Shown one piece after another: positions 1 to 8,666 of a DNA stretch of 64,000 nucleotides; position 1 is the stretch's first letter; each line of letters begins with the position of its first letter. Position numbers and translations under genes: made by a program. The DNA comes from Flavobacteriia bacterium. GTDB lineage: Bacteria; Bacteroidota; Bacteroidia; Flavobacteriales_D; Crocinitomicaceae. The stretch spans positions 1 to 64,000 of the forward strand of contig JACOTM010000122.1 of the NCBI GenBank assembly GCA_016178305.1, read 5' to 3'. Under the pieces are notes generated by a model. That model did not search any database, was not told the origin of the DNA, and saw only the letters and a list, made by a program, of their open reading frames with translations.

Positions 1-1891
1 ACTCAAATTTTAAAGGCTCAATTTTATTAAAAAGTTGTGATTTTTTTTTTGTTTTATTCGCCCTTGTTATCTCTGGAATATTTTTATTTCCATCAATTTT
101 AACTTCATCAATTTCTGAAGAATTAAAAGTTACTATTCGAACATCAGCACCTGGTTCGACCCATTTCGTTTCAACAAATGCTCCTTTATTAAATGCTGAA
201 ACACTAATTGGTCCATTCACTTGACCACTATTTTTCACTTTTACAACTGTAGTATTTTCTTCTTTTTCAACACTCACAATTTTATAATCTATATGATTTG
301 TCGTTTGAATTAAATCATTAAATAGCCAAGACAAATCTTTTCCTGCAATTTTTTCAAACGAAGCTTTCATATCCTCTGGTTGCGGATGTTTAAATTTCCA
401 AGTTTCAAAATACGCATGTTGACATTTACCAAAAAGATCTTCCCCTAAATAATCCTTTAAATAAAACATTACCAACCCCGTTTTCATATACATAATTGCT
501 CCATAATTAGCACTTGTAAAATCTGCTGAATGTGTTTCAATTGGCTGATCCTCACCAATTATAGCCATAAATCGATACGAAATATCGCTTAAATCATGGT
601 GATTTAGATGATCTAAGTGAAATTTGCCGTTTAAAACCATGTCCGACATTCTTGTATTTTCAGGATATTTTGTTTGTATATATCGAACTTCATTCAAAGT
701 ATTCATTCCTTCATCCATCCAACCATGAACTCGTTCATTTGAACCTAAAATTCCATAAAACCAGTTATGCCCAACTTCATGCACAATCACCACTTCAAGT
801 TCTTCTTTATTGCTTGTATTTCCAATAACCGTTACATTTGGATATTCCATACCTCCCCCAGCGCTAATTGTTCCATCAACAGCTGTTACTTGACTATAAG
901 GATAATCTCCATTCCATAAAGAATAATAATATGTTCCATCATTGATATATTCGATTGAATTTTTCCAAACATTTGCATTTTTAGGTGTAAACATTGCCCA
1001 AGTAATTACTTTTCTTTTTGATGCTGGCATTATCACTTCTCCTTTCAATACTTCAAATCGTTTGTCAGCAAACCACGCAAAATCATGAACGTTATGCTGC
1101 ATATATCTTAACGTTTTAAATTCAGAAGAAGAACTAGGAAAAGACATATCCGCTTTTTTTCGATCGACAAATTCATTATTTTCAAATTTCTTTGCTGTTT
1201 TAATTGCTTTTTCATTTAAATAAGCAATTTCAGATTCTGTTTGTAAATCTCCAGTTGCGCCAACGATATAATTTTTAGGTAAAGTAATCGTAACATCAAA
1301 GGAGCCATATTCAGAATAAAATTCACCTTGATTCAAATATGGAATTGGATTCCAACCATTTTTATCATAAACTGCTGGCTTAGGATACCACTGTGTAATT
1401 TGATACGATTGTCCAACATGACCTAAACGAGAAATTTCACCACTTGGAATTTTCACTATAAATGGGGTTGAAACGATTAATCTTTCTCCTGGTAATAACG
1501 GTGTTTTCAAAATGATTCGACAAATATCTATGTTATTTGCATCAATTTCCCAAGTAGCTTTTTCTCCATTTACTTTAAAGTCGATGCCGCTAATATTTCC
1601 TTTTAAACTATCGGCACCAAATTTCAAAATTGTCTTACCACTTTTCCATAATTGTTGCCCCAAACCAGTCTTTTCATTTTTATATGCATTTGGCCACAAG
1701 TGAATGTAAATAAAATCCAATTTATTTGGCGAATTATTGACATATTCAAATTCTTCAACAGCAGTAATCTCATGCTTTGAATCATCTAATTTTACATCTA
1801 TTTTATAATTAACCTCTTGCTGCCAATAGTTTTGGGCAAAAAATGATGTTATAAAAAAAGTCAAAAAAATACTTGATAGTAAAAGTTTCAT
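1..1891 (-). CDS. M1 family metallopeptidase, secreted; C-terminus cut by window edge
   Basis: Zinc metallopeptidase of the gluzincin M1 family, which removes N-terminal residues from peptides; a secreted or periplasmic role is inferred. Reading leftward from ATG at 1889-1891 the frame stays open to base 1. The first about 20 residues are a signal peptide ending in SFFAQ. The exopeptidase motif GGGMEYP precedes the zinc site HEVGH (residues 371-375), and Glu394 lies 18 residues after the second His, giving the full HExxH-x18-E set. About 630 residues are present; the end of the protein is outside the window. It is monocistronic as far as can be seen, with no clear promoter in the 140 bases upstream. 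A second M1 enzyme is at 42129-44081 but is only distantly alike. The family is certain, the substrate unknown. Confidence 0.93.
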   Translation of the reverse strand, partial: MKLLLSSIFLTFFITSFFAQNYWQQEVNYKIDVKLDDSKHEITAVEEFEYVNNSPNKLDFIYIHLWPNAYKNEKTGLGQQLWKSGKTILKFGADSLKGNISGIDFKVNGEKATWEIDANNIDICRIILKTPLLPGERLIVSTPFIVKIPSGEISRLGHVGQSYQITQWYPKPAVYDKNGWNPIPYLNQGEFYSEYGSFDVTITLPKNYIVGATGDLQTESEIAYLNEKAIKTAKKFENNEFVDRKKADMSFPSSSSEFKTLRYMQHNVHDFAWFADKRFEVLKGEVIMPASKRKVITWAMFTPKNANVWKNSIEYINDGTYYYSLWNGDYPYSQVTAVDGTISAGGGMEYPNVTVIGNTSNKEELEVVIVHEVGHNWFYGILGSNERVHGWMDEGMNTLNEVRYIQTKYPENTRMSDMVLNGKFHLDHLNHHDLSDISYRFMAIIGEDQPIETHSADFTSANYGAIMYMKTGLVMFYLKDYLGEDLFGKCQHAYFETWKFKHPQPEDMKASFEKIAGKDLSWLFNDLIQTTNHIDYKIVSVEKEENTTVVKVKNSGQVNGPISVSAFNKGAFVETKWVEPGADVRIVTFNSSEIDEVKIDGNKNIPEITRANKTKKKSQLFNKIEPLKFE

Positions 1892-2034
1892 AAATTTCTG
1901 TTTATTCTTAGATGAACAAAGATGCAAAAAGTTACAGAAATAAGTATAAAATATTACTTGAAAGGAAAATCAATATTTTAGATGTTCGATTTTAGATGTT
2001 GAATGAAATTCAAATAAATCAAACATTGCAATTA

Positions 2035-3555
2035 TCAATGAGCTTCTTCTTTAGGATCTTCTGGTATTAATTTGGGTGCATTTTTTACATTTTGTAAATT
2101 ATCCAAGAAATCTTCCAATTGAGAAATAGACAATTGTTTTGCTATAATATTTTTATTTTTATCCAAAACAAAGACTCTTGGAGTAGATACAACATCATAA
2201 TAATCATCGTATTTAACAGACTCCATTGTGGTAAATTTTGGGATCACCTGATTTGCGTTTGTGGTAACAATCCGATACAAAGATTCTGTCAAAGCGACAT
2301 TGGTAAATGTCAAATGATTTTCTTTAATAAACTTTTTCCATAATTCATAATCTTTCCCCATAGCAGCTGTTACAGCAAAAACTTCCACATTTCTCGCTTT
2401 CAGTTTTTCCGCGTATAACTTTTGAAGTTTTGGAGTTGTTATTTTACAATGACCACATTCAGGAGACCAAAAATAAAGTATTGTATATTCACTTTTCAGG
2501 CTATAAAAATCTTTCCAAACTTTATCTGTTGTATCTAAAAGGATAATGTTCGCCGCTTTTACTCCAACAACTAAATTTTTTTGAACATTAATTTTACTGC
2601 AAAAATCTTCTATCTTATCTTCTTTCATCCAAATAGCGGGATATTTACCTTCGCTATTTTTCGTACAGATGTATTTTTCTCCTATTTTGATCCAAACTTT
2701 ATCCATTCCCATGATTTTGTTCTTCTCAAAAGAAGTCATCATCCAAGTAACGGTCAATTCATAAACTTTTGATTTTGGGTTTAATTTATCAATTAATTCA
2801 TAACCATATTTCAAAATTGAATCAGGATGTTGAATCATCATTGTCTTGCCAAAATAAGTATCTAACTTATTATTATATAAAGGAGTACTTGCTATCCTAT
2901 CATCTTTCAAATCAAAATTATCAAAAAAATGAGTTCTATAATATTTGTATTGAAACAAAGAATCTATAATTCTTCCATCTTTATCTTTAGGAGGTTCTGG
3001 AATCTGAATATCTAATGACATTTTTACAATTTTGGAAACAAATGTACTTGGATTTGTTTCCATTAATTTATTTTGAAAAGCTAATACTTCTTCTGAAATC
3101 AGTTTAATTTTTTGAGTAAATTCTTTGTATTTAGGATCATTAACATCTTTTATTTTAGCTTGTTCTTCAGATAGCTTATTCATCTCAATACGTTTATCAC
3201 TTAAATAATTCATGTATTCAACAAACAACTTATTTTCAGCAGATTTTTTAACTTTCATGTTTTTAAAATAATCTGGTCCGAATGTTTCAATTTCTACTTC
3301 CTCATTGTTATAAACAAATTCAAAATACTTTTGACCTGGCAATAAAACAGCTAAAATTCCTGGCAATTGTTTTTGACCATTAAACTCTACTATCCCCCCT
3401 TTAATATTAGCCGTATCAGCATAATATAATTTATTTCCAGTATATCTACAAAGATGAATTGTTGTATCTTTTTGACCAACAATGTTAAACTTTATTTTTT
3501 GAGCATAAATAGTTGTTAGACTAAAAATGGAAATTAGAATTAATATATTTTTCAT
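2035..3555 (-). CDS. TlpA-like thioredoxin-fold protein with DUF4369/DUF5106-type N-terminal region (paralog B)
   Basis: Envelope thiol-disulfide protein of a type common in Bacteroidota. A signal peptide (ending TTIYA-Q, about residue 18) is followed by a beta-rich region resembling DUF4369 (about 20-100), a helical middle part resembling DUF5106, and a C-terminal TlpA/AhpC-like thioredoxin domain from about residue 345. The active site is Cys367-Gly-His-Cys370 inside YFWSPECGHC; the later cis-Pro region (STPRVFVLDK) is also present. It lies 24 bases downstream of a close paralog (3580-5058) and shares its length plan, active site and C-terminal LSISQLEDFLD stretch, so the pair is a tandem duplication and probably one transcript. 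Substrate and reducing partner are not known; reduction of envelope cysteines is an inference from the fold. Confidence 0.88.
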   Translation of the reverse strand: MKNILILISIFSLTTIYAQKIKFNIVGQKDTTIHLCRYTGNKLYYADTANIKGGIVEFNGQKQLPGILAVLLPGQKYFEFVYNNEEVEIETFGPDYFKNMKVKKSAENKLFVEYMNYLSDKRIEMNKLSEEQAKIKDVNDPKYKEFTQKIKLISEEVLAFQNKLMETNPSTFVSKIVKMSLDIQIPEPPKDKDGRIIDSLFQYKYYRTHFFDNFDLKDDRIASTPLYNNKLDTYFGKTMMIQHPDSILKYGYELIDKLNPKSKVYELTVTWMMTSFEKNKIMGMDKVWIKIGEKYICTKNSEGKYPAIWMKEDKIEDFCSKINVQKNLVVGVKAANIILLDTTDKVWKDFYSLKSEYTILYFWSPECGHCKITTPKLQKLYAEKLKARNVEVFAVTAAMGKDYELWKKFIKENHLTFTNVALTESLYRIVTTNANQVIPKFTTMESVKYDDYYDVVSTPRVFVLDKNKNIIAKQLSISQLEDFLDNLQNVKNAPKLIPEDPKEEAH

Positions 3556-3579
3556 TGAAATATTGCTAATAGTTTGTGA

Positions 3580-5058
3580 TTATTGTTTCATTTGTTCATC
3601 CTCTTCAGGATCGGGGGGAAATAACTTTGGAGCATCTTTAATATTTTGAAGTTTATCTAAGAAATCCTCTAACTGAGAGATAGACAACTGTTTAGCAATG
3701 ATTTTTTTATCCTTATCTAATACAAACACACGTGGTGTTGAATAAATATCGAATGTTTTTGAAAAATTAAGAGCTTCTAATGTCGTAAATTGAAGAAATG
3801 GACGCGCATCTGTCATTGCGGCTTTATACAAAGCATCTGTCAAAGCAACATTAATAAATGTCAAATGATTATCTTTTATAAACTTTTTCCATAATTCAAA
3901 ATCTTTATCAATTGCTTTTGAAACTGCAAAAACTTCAATATTTCTTGCTTTAAATTTTTCGGCATACAATCGTTGTAATTTAGGTGTTGTTTTTTTACAA
4001 TGGCCACATTCAGGATCCCAAAAATAGAGAATTGTATATTCACTTTTTAAACTATAATAATCTTGCCATTTTGTATCTGACGAATCTTTCAAACAAATAT
4101 TTGGCGGAACAATCCCTAAAATAGTATATTTTTGGGCATTAGCTCTTTCACACAATTCTTTTAATTTTTCTTCAGGCATCCAAAAAGCAGGTGATTTACC
4201 TTCTGAATTTTGAGAACAATAATAACGTTCAGCCATTTTTACAAAAACTTTATCCATTCCCATGATATTACTTTTTTCATAGTTAGAAGTAATCCATGTT
4301 AAACAAAATTCAAATGTTTTCGTTTTTTGATCCAATCTATCTAAAAAATCATATCCGTATTTTATTATTGTATCCCAGTGCTGAACCATCATATTTTTAC
4401 TAAAATATCCTTCCACTTTATTTTGAAAAATAGGTGTATTAACTAATCTTTCATCTTTTAAATCTACATTATCAAAATAATGGGTGCGATAGAAATGATA
4501 TTGAAACAAAGAATCAATGATTACACCATTTTTATCTTTTGGAGCAGGTGGAATCACAATGTCCATAGACATCTTAACAATTTTAGAAACTAATCTTGCT
4601 GGATTATTAGCTATTAAATCTTTTTGATATTGAACGACTTCATCTGAAATAGCTTTCAATTTTTCTTTCTCAGTTGTAGTGCTTGATTCTTTTCGTTTCA
4701 CAGCTAAATATTGCATATAAGTCACGAAAACTTTATTTTCCTCTGACTTTTTCACCTTCATTGTTTGAATAAAATCAGTCGTTGACGTTTCAATAGTTAC
4801 GTCTTCATTGTTATAAATAAATTCAAAATACTTTTGTCCAGGCATTAACACAGCTAAAATTCCTGGTTTTTGTTTGGACCCATCGAATACGACATCTCCA
4901 CCTTTAATCAAAGCTGTGTCCGCATAGTACAAATTTTTGCCATAATATCTAACTAAATGAACTGTTGTATCTTTTTGGCCAATAATTTTAAATTTCAATT
5001 TTTGACTAAACGAAATTGATGAAATCAAAATAATTGCTAACAAAAGTATTTTCCTCAT
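3580..5058 (-). CDS. TlpA-like thioredoxin-fold protein with DUF4369/DUF5106-type N-terminal region (paralog A)
   Basis: First gene of the tandem pair. Signal peptide (residues 1-18, ending SSISFS-Q), DUF4369-like beta domain with the IGQKDTTVHLVRYYG stretch, a charged helical middle region, and a TlpA-like thioredoxin domain with Cys351-Gly-His-Cys354 (WDPECGHC). It differs from its neighbour by about 14 residues of length in the middle part and by an acidic, Pro-rich tail (PPDPEEDEQ) ending in MKQ. A promoter -7 box (TAACTTTG) lies 45 bases upstream of the start. The family is clear; the biological role is inferred only from the fold and the export signal. Confidence 0.88.
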   Translation of the reverse strand: MRKILLLAIILISSISFSQKLKFKIIGQKDTTVHLVRYYGKNLYYADTALIKGGDVVFDGSKQKPGILAVLMPGQKYFEFIYNNEDVTIETSTTDFIQTMKVKKSEENKVFVTYMQYLAVKRKESSTTTEKEKLKAISDEVVQYQKDLIANNPARLVSKIVKMSMDIVIPPAPKDKNGVIIDSLFQYHFYRTHYFDNVDLKDERLVNTPIFQNKVEGYFSKNMMVQHWDTIIKYGYDFLDRLDQKTKTFEFCLTWITSNYEKSNIMGMDKVFVKMAERYYCSQNSEGKSPAFWMPEEKLKELCERANAQKYTILGIVPPNICLKDSSDTKWQDYYSLKSEYTILYFWDPECGHCKKTTPKLQRLYAEKFKARNIEVFAVSKAIDKDFELWKKFIKDNHLTFINVALTDALYKAAMTDARPFLQFTTLEALNFSKTFDIYSTPRVFVLDKDKKIIAKQLSISQLEDFLDKLQNIKDAPKLFPPDPEEDEQMKQ

Positions 5059-5102
5059 AATTCTAAACTTAATTATTAATTGAATTTAACTTAAAAACGC
5101 TC

Positions 5103-5110
5103 CAAAGTTA
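5103..5110 (-). promoter_or_regulatory. Candidate -7 box for the thioredoxin pair
   Basis: TAACTTTG on the minus strand fits the Bacteroidota -7 consensus TAnnTTTG and lies 45 bases before the ATG at 5058. No clear TTG was found at the -33 distance, so this is a half-supported promoter. Confidence 0.4.
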
Positions 5111-5143
5111 AAAAACAAATCTTTTTTAACATTTCTTTAACGA

Positions 5144-6325
5144 TTAATATTGTTTAAAAATTTCTTTTTTTGCACTCTTAAAACTTGAAACAGCAAATAA
5201 CACATAAGAGATCAACAAGATAACTAAACTTTGCCACGTCAATCCTTTATCAATATACAATCCTCCCTCGTCAAACATTTTGTCTAAAAAGAATTTAAAA
5301 ATAAAGAAAATCAAAATCCCTATTCCAGCAACATATCCAAATATTTTAACGAAATAAATAAAAAATGATTTAATTAATTCTTTCGGGTGGTATCCTATGC
5401 GCATTAAGGTTCTTACTTCGTATAAATTACGAGACATTAGTAATTGCATATATTGAATCAAAACTAAACCTGATACAAAAACAGCAATGATTGAAATCCC
5501 TAAGACAACTAAAATCAATGTCCCTACGACACTTTTCAATCTTCCAATCATCATTTGAGAATTTTTAGATTCCAAGCCTTTTTTAGTCAACAATTCTTCC
5601 ACCAAGCCAAATTGACTTTCTTCTCCCGAAATCATGACTTGTGTGATTTTTTGTTCCGTACCATCAGAATAAATATCATTTCCATATTTCATAAAAGATT
5701 CTGGCACTAACAAAGAACTCACCTCATTGGTAAATCCGATGATACGCGCGTCAACTTTTTCTTCAATTTGTTTTTCACTATTCCATAATTTGAATTTAAA
5801 TTTTATCCCCATCGCTAAATCATCCGAAACTTGAGGAATTCCACTCGCACTCATAAAAGTGTTTAACATAACCAAAAATTCTCTAGGCATAATTAATGGT
5901 ACATATTTATCTCCTTTTTTCCAATGCCATTTCGATGTTTTTACATCTAAAAAATTTGCATCGACAGTCTGAATAAAAACATCTGTTCTAAAATAAGGAA
6001 CCAATGGATCATCTGTTTGAAAAGAAACATCAAAATTATTGCTAATTACTGGTTTTACATCTTTAACAAAAGACTCAGCAATCATATTATTAATTTCATT
6101 TTTGGAAAAATCTGTTTTCGTTAAATTCAAGCTACTTGAGTTCGTTACTTTTTTCTGAACAATGATTGTATTTGGACCTAAAATATCAGCTCCTTTTCCA
6201 AACTCATTGACTTTCACTAAATAATGAATGGAAGTAATCAAAAAAGTTATCCCCATAAAAGCTCCGACCATAGCAATAATCAACTGCTTTTTATCTTGAT
6301 TCTTGAATAATAATTTATTTATCAT
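5144..6325 (-). CDS. ABC transporter permease, FtsX/MacB-like topology
   Basis: Inner-membrane permease of 393 residues. One transmembrane helix near the N-terminus (about 16-36) is followed by a roughly 220-residue extracytoplasmic region and then three helices at about 265-290, 320-345 and 363-382. This 1+3 layout is that of FtsX/MacB/LolC-type permeases, which work as mechanotransmitters instead of classic importers. The start lies only 3 bases after the stop of the ATPase gene upstream, so the two form an operon and a complex. Sequence similarity to named members is too weak for me to give a symbol; a role in lipoprotein, cell-wall hydrolase or efflux control is possible. Membership in the permease family rests on topology and partner. 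Confidence 0.75.
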   Translation of the reverse strand: MINKLLFKNQDKKQLIIAMVGAFMGITFLITSIHYLVKVNEFGKGADILGPNTIIVQKKVTNSSSLNLTKTDFSKNEINNMIAESFVKDVKPVISNNFDVSFQTDDPLVPYFRTDVFIQTVDANFLDVKTSKWHWKKGDKYVPLIMPREFLVMLNTFMSASGIPQVSDDLAMGIKFKFKLWNSEKQIEEKVDARIIGFTNEVSSLLVPESFMKYGNDIYSDGTEQKITQVMISGEESQFGLVEELLTKKGLESKNSQMMIGRLKSVVGTLILVVLGISIIAVFVSGLVLIQYMQLLMSRNLYEVRTLMRIGYHPKELIKSFFIYFVKIFGYVAGIGILIFFIFKFFLDKMFDEGGLYIDKGLTWQSLVILLISYVLFAVSSFKSAKKEIFKQY

Positions 6326-6328
6326 GGC

Positions 6329-6970
6329 TTAGAGTTTTAATTCTTGATCATATTGATATCCGTGACTATCTCCCAAAGTAGTCAAAACGAAACCTGCATT
6401 TTGTTCACCACATCTTTTATCGATTAATTGCATGCATTTTTTTGCATTTAACTCATCTAAATGAGAATAAGGTTCGTCCATAATCAACCATTCAAAAGGC
6501 TGACACATCGCTCGAACAATTGCCAAACGCTGTTGCTGTCCCATTGATAACAAACCGCATTTTTGCTCCCATTTATTATCAATTTCTAATCGTTCGAGCA
6601 TTTCTTTTAATTCAGTTTCAGTATAAACATGAGTTAATTTGTTTTTTAAAATCAAATTTTCAGCAACTGTCAAGTTAGGAAATAGTTGTAAATCTTGGTA
6701 AACAACTGAAACTTTTTCTTGTCGGATTTTTGTCCATTCATCTGGAGAAAAAGTTAGTATATTTCTACCATCGTATGTTAATTTTCCTTCATAATCTCTC
6801 CGTAATCCAATTGTTGTCATGGTAAAAGTTGATTTTCCTTTACCACTAGAAGCATTTAACAAAATATGTTTCCCTGGCACAAGTTCAATATAATTTCCCC
6901 AAATACTTTCAGATCCATGTTGAATAGAAGCTAAAGGAAAAGGCATGATATGATCGAGAATAATTTTCAT
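6329..6970 (-). CDS. ABC transporter ATP-binding protein
   Basis: Nucleotide-binding subunit of 213 residues, about the usual length for LolD/FtsE-like ATPases. Walker A is ASSGKGKST (residues 40-48), the Q-loop region follows in VSVVYQDLQL, the signature is LLSMGQQQR instead of LSGGQ, Walker B is WLIMDEP, and the D-loop is SHLD. The usual H-loop position reads TTLGDSHGY, so the switch histidine is shifted or replaced. It is the first gene of a pair with the FtsX-like permease. The last bases before the start, 6971-7079, hold no convincing promoter. The family is certain; the transported or controlled substrate is not known. Confidence 0.88.
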   Translation of the reverse strand: MKIILDHIMPFPLASIQHGSESIWGNYIELVPGKHILLNASSGKGKSTFTMTTIGLRRDYEGKLTYDGRNILTFSPDEWTKIRQEKVSVVYQDLQLFPNLTVAENLILKNKLTHVYTETELKEMLERLEIDNKWEQKCGLLSMGQQQRLAIVRAMCQPFEWLIMDEPYSHLDELNAKKCMQLIDKRCGEQNAGFVLTTLGDSHGYQYDQELKL

Positions 6971-7079
6971 AATCTTATTATTTAGATGGTATAATTCAAG
7001 AATCGTTCCAATTTTAATCGAGATGAATCAATGTTAATAATCACATGAAACTAGAATTCGAAATTCAATTGTATTGAAT

Positions 7080-7829
7080 CTAGTCAAAATCAATTTGCTC
7101 TGGATAGGTAATCAAAACCGCTCGATGAGCTTTCTGAAACACGAACAAACTTCCTGCTGCTAATGCTGAAGCTCCTATTTTTTTTGCCAATCTTAAATCA
7201 TTTATTGATCCAGCACCACCTAAAGCCACAACAGGTATTTTAACAGATTTTGCAACAGACTCAATTAATTTTAAATCATAACCCGACATCGTACCATCTT
7301 GATCAATTGAATTGATGATAATTTCACCTACGCCTGCATCTTCCATTTTTTTAGCATAATCGATAGGTGAATAGTTCGTGTTATTTTCTCCACTTAATGT
7401 ATAGACGGCTTGTTTTTTTGTTAGCCAATGTTTTTTAACATCAATTGAAGCGACAATACTTTGAGAACCAAAAATATCAGTTGCTTTTTTAATTAATTCA
7501 GGATAGGAATGTGTTATTGAATTTAAAATTACTTTTTCAACACCTAAATTAAATAATTTTTCAATTTGTTCAATTGTTGAAATTCCACCACCATAACCAA
7601 GGGGCATAAAACATTCGGTCGTAATTTCAGAAATCAACTTAAAATTAGGTCCTTTTTTCTCCTTAGAAGCTGTAATATCTAAGAATACTAATTCATCCAC
7701 TTCTTTATCATTGAAAATTTTAATCGCATTTATTGGATCTCCAATATAAGTTGGATTTTTAAATTTGATTGTTTTCACTAATCCGTTGTCTTTTAACAAA
7801 AGACAAGGAATAACACGTGTTCTTAGCAT
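7080..7829 (-). CDS. HisF2-type imidazole-glycerol-phosphate synthase subunit for acetamidino sugar modification
   Basis: TIM-barrel protein of 249 residues related to HisF. In this setting it is expected to pair with HisH and feed ammonia to a WbpG-type amidotransferase, not to make histidine. The start reads MLRTRVIPCLLLKD: the position of the first catalytic acid of true HisF (Asp11) is Leu11, while the second, Asp130 (ASIDVKK), is kept. Phosphate-binding glycine loops (GYGGGIST; ALGGAGS) remain. Loss of Asp11 fits the HisF2/AglZ-like group. The gene overlaps the end of hisH-like 7823-8437 by 7 bases, so they are translated together. No other his gene is nearby. The possibility that it is a normal histidine enzyme is unlikely because of Leu11. 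Confidence 0.87.
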   Translation of the reverse strand: MLRTRVIPCLLLKDNGLVKTIKFKNPTYIGDPINAIKIFNDKEVDELVFLDITASKEKKGPNFKLISEITTECFMPLGYGGGISTIEQIEKLFNLGVEKVILNSITHSYPELIKKATDIFGSQSIVASIDVKKHWLTKKQAVYTLSGENNTNYSPIDYAKKMEDAGVGEIIINSIDQDGTMSGYDLKLIESVAKSVKIPVVALGGAGSINDLRLAKKIGASALAAGSLFVFQKAHRAVLITYPEQIDFD

Positions 7830-8437
7830 TTTTCAATGAAATTTTTTATTAGTTGCATTCCAAATTTATGACTTTTTTCTGGATGAAATTGAACTCCCAT
7901 TATATTATCCTCATGAATAGCTGAATCGAAATCGTAACCAAAATGAGTTTTCATTAATACATTCGTTTGGTTCTTACATACCGCATGGTATGAATGCACA
8001 AAGTAAAAACGAGAAGGATCTGGAAGATTTTCGCAAAGAGGATGGGAATTAGGAATCAGAACTTCATTCCATCCCATGTGAGGTACTTTTAATTCTGGAA
8101 AACTCTTCAATTGAAATTTTTTAATTTCAGCATCAATCCAACCCAAACCACTAACATTACCTTCTTCGCTGTAATTTCCGAGCAATTGCATACCTAGACA
8201 TATACCTAAAATAGGTGTTTTTTGAATAATCACTTTTTCATTTAAAGCACCTATTAATTCAAGTTCTTTTAAATTTTGCATGGCTTTATCAAATGATCCA
8301 ACACCAGGTAAAATCAGCTTAGTAGCTTTTTTTATCACCTCAACATCAGACGAAACAACAGACTGATAACCAACCTTTTTTATAATGTTAGTTATAGAAC
8401 CTAAGTTCCCCATTTTGTAGTCAACGATAACAATCAT
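7823..8437 (-). CDS. HisH-type glutamine amidotransferase (glutaminase) for acetamidino sugar modification
   Basis: Class I glutamine amidotransferase of 204 residues, the normal HisH length. It hydrolyses glutamine to release ammonia for the partner barrel protein. The catalytic triad is visible: Cys80 in GICLGMQ, His185 and Glu187 in QFHPEKS; the oxyanion-strand region LILPGVGSF is also present. It is the first gene of a two-gene unit with the HisF2-like gene and is divergent from the glycosyltransferase-amidotransferase fusion at 8667, whose C-terminal part is the third member of the known set. A -7 box ends only 4 bases before the ATG, so the message may have almost no leader. The main alternative, histidine biosynthesis, is not supported by the neighbourhood. 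Confidence 0.88.
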   Translation of the reverse strand: MIVIVDYKMGNLGSITNIIKKVGYQSVVSSDVEVIKKATKLILPGVGSFDKAMQNLKELELIGALNEKVIIQKTPILGICLGMQLLGNYSEEGNVSGLGWIDAEIKKFQLKSFPELKVPHMGWNEVLIPNSHPLCENLPDPSRFYFVHSYHAVCKNQTNVLMKTHFGYDFDSAIHEDNIMGVQFHPEKSHKFGMQLIKNFIEKC

Positions 8438-8441
8438 AGCT

Positions 8442-8449
8442 CAAATGTA
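8442..8449 (-). promoter_or_regulatory. Candidate -7 box directly before the hisH-like gene
   Basis: TACATTTG on the minus strand matches TAnnTTTG. Only four bases (AGCT) separate it from the ATG at 8437, so transcription would begin at or next to the start codon. No TTG is seen at the -33 distance. Confidence 0.4.
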
Positions 8450-8666
8450 GTGAATTATTAGAAATATATTAGCGAAAATATTTTTTTGTTTTAGTGAATA
8501 TTTTTTAACTAATTCAAGATTTTAAATGGCGTAAATAAATTTATAACGTACCTAAAATTTTTAATTAATAGAATAGAATCAAGAGTATTCACTAAAAATC
8601 GTTTTATAAAGAGGTTTTTATTAGTAGCTTTACAATAGAAAACCTCAAAACAATGAAAAATTATAA

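Noticed and set aside
5144-6970. ABC pair considered as GldA-GldF/GldG gliding transporter
   Set aside because: GldF and GldG are ABC-2 type proteins with different topology; this permease has the 1+3 FtsX-like layout and no Gld-typical sequence.
7050-7078. ATTCAAT/ATTGAAT hairpin after the HisF2-like gene
   Set aside because: Seven AT pairs with no T tract; could arise by chance in this composition.
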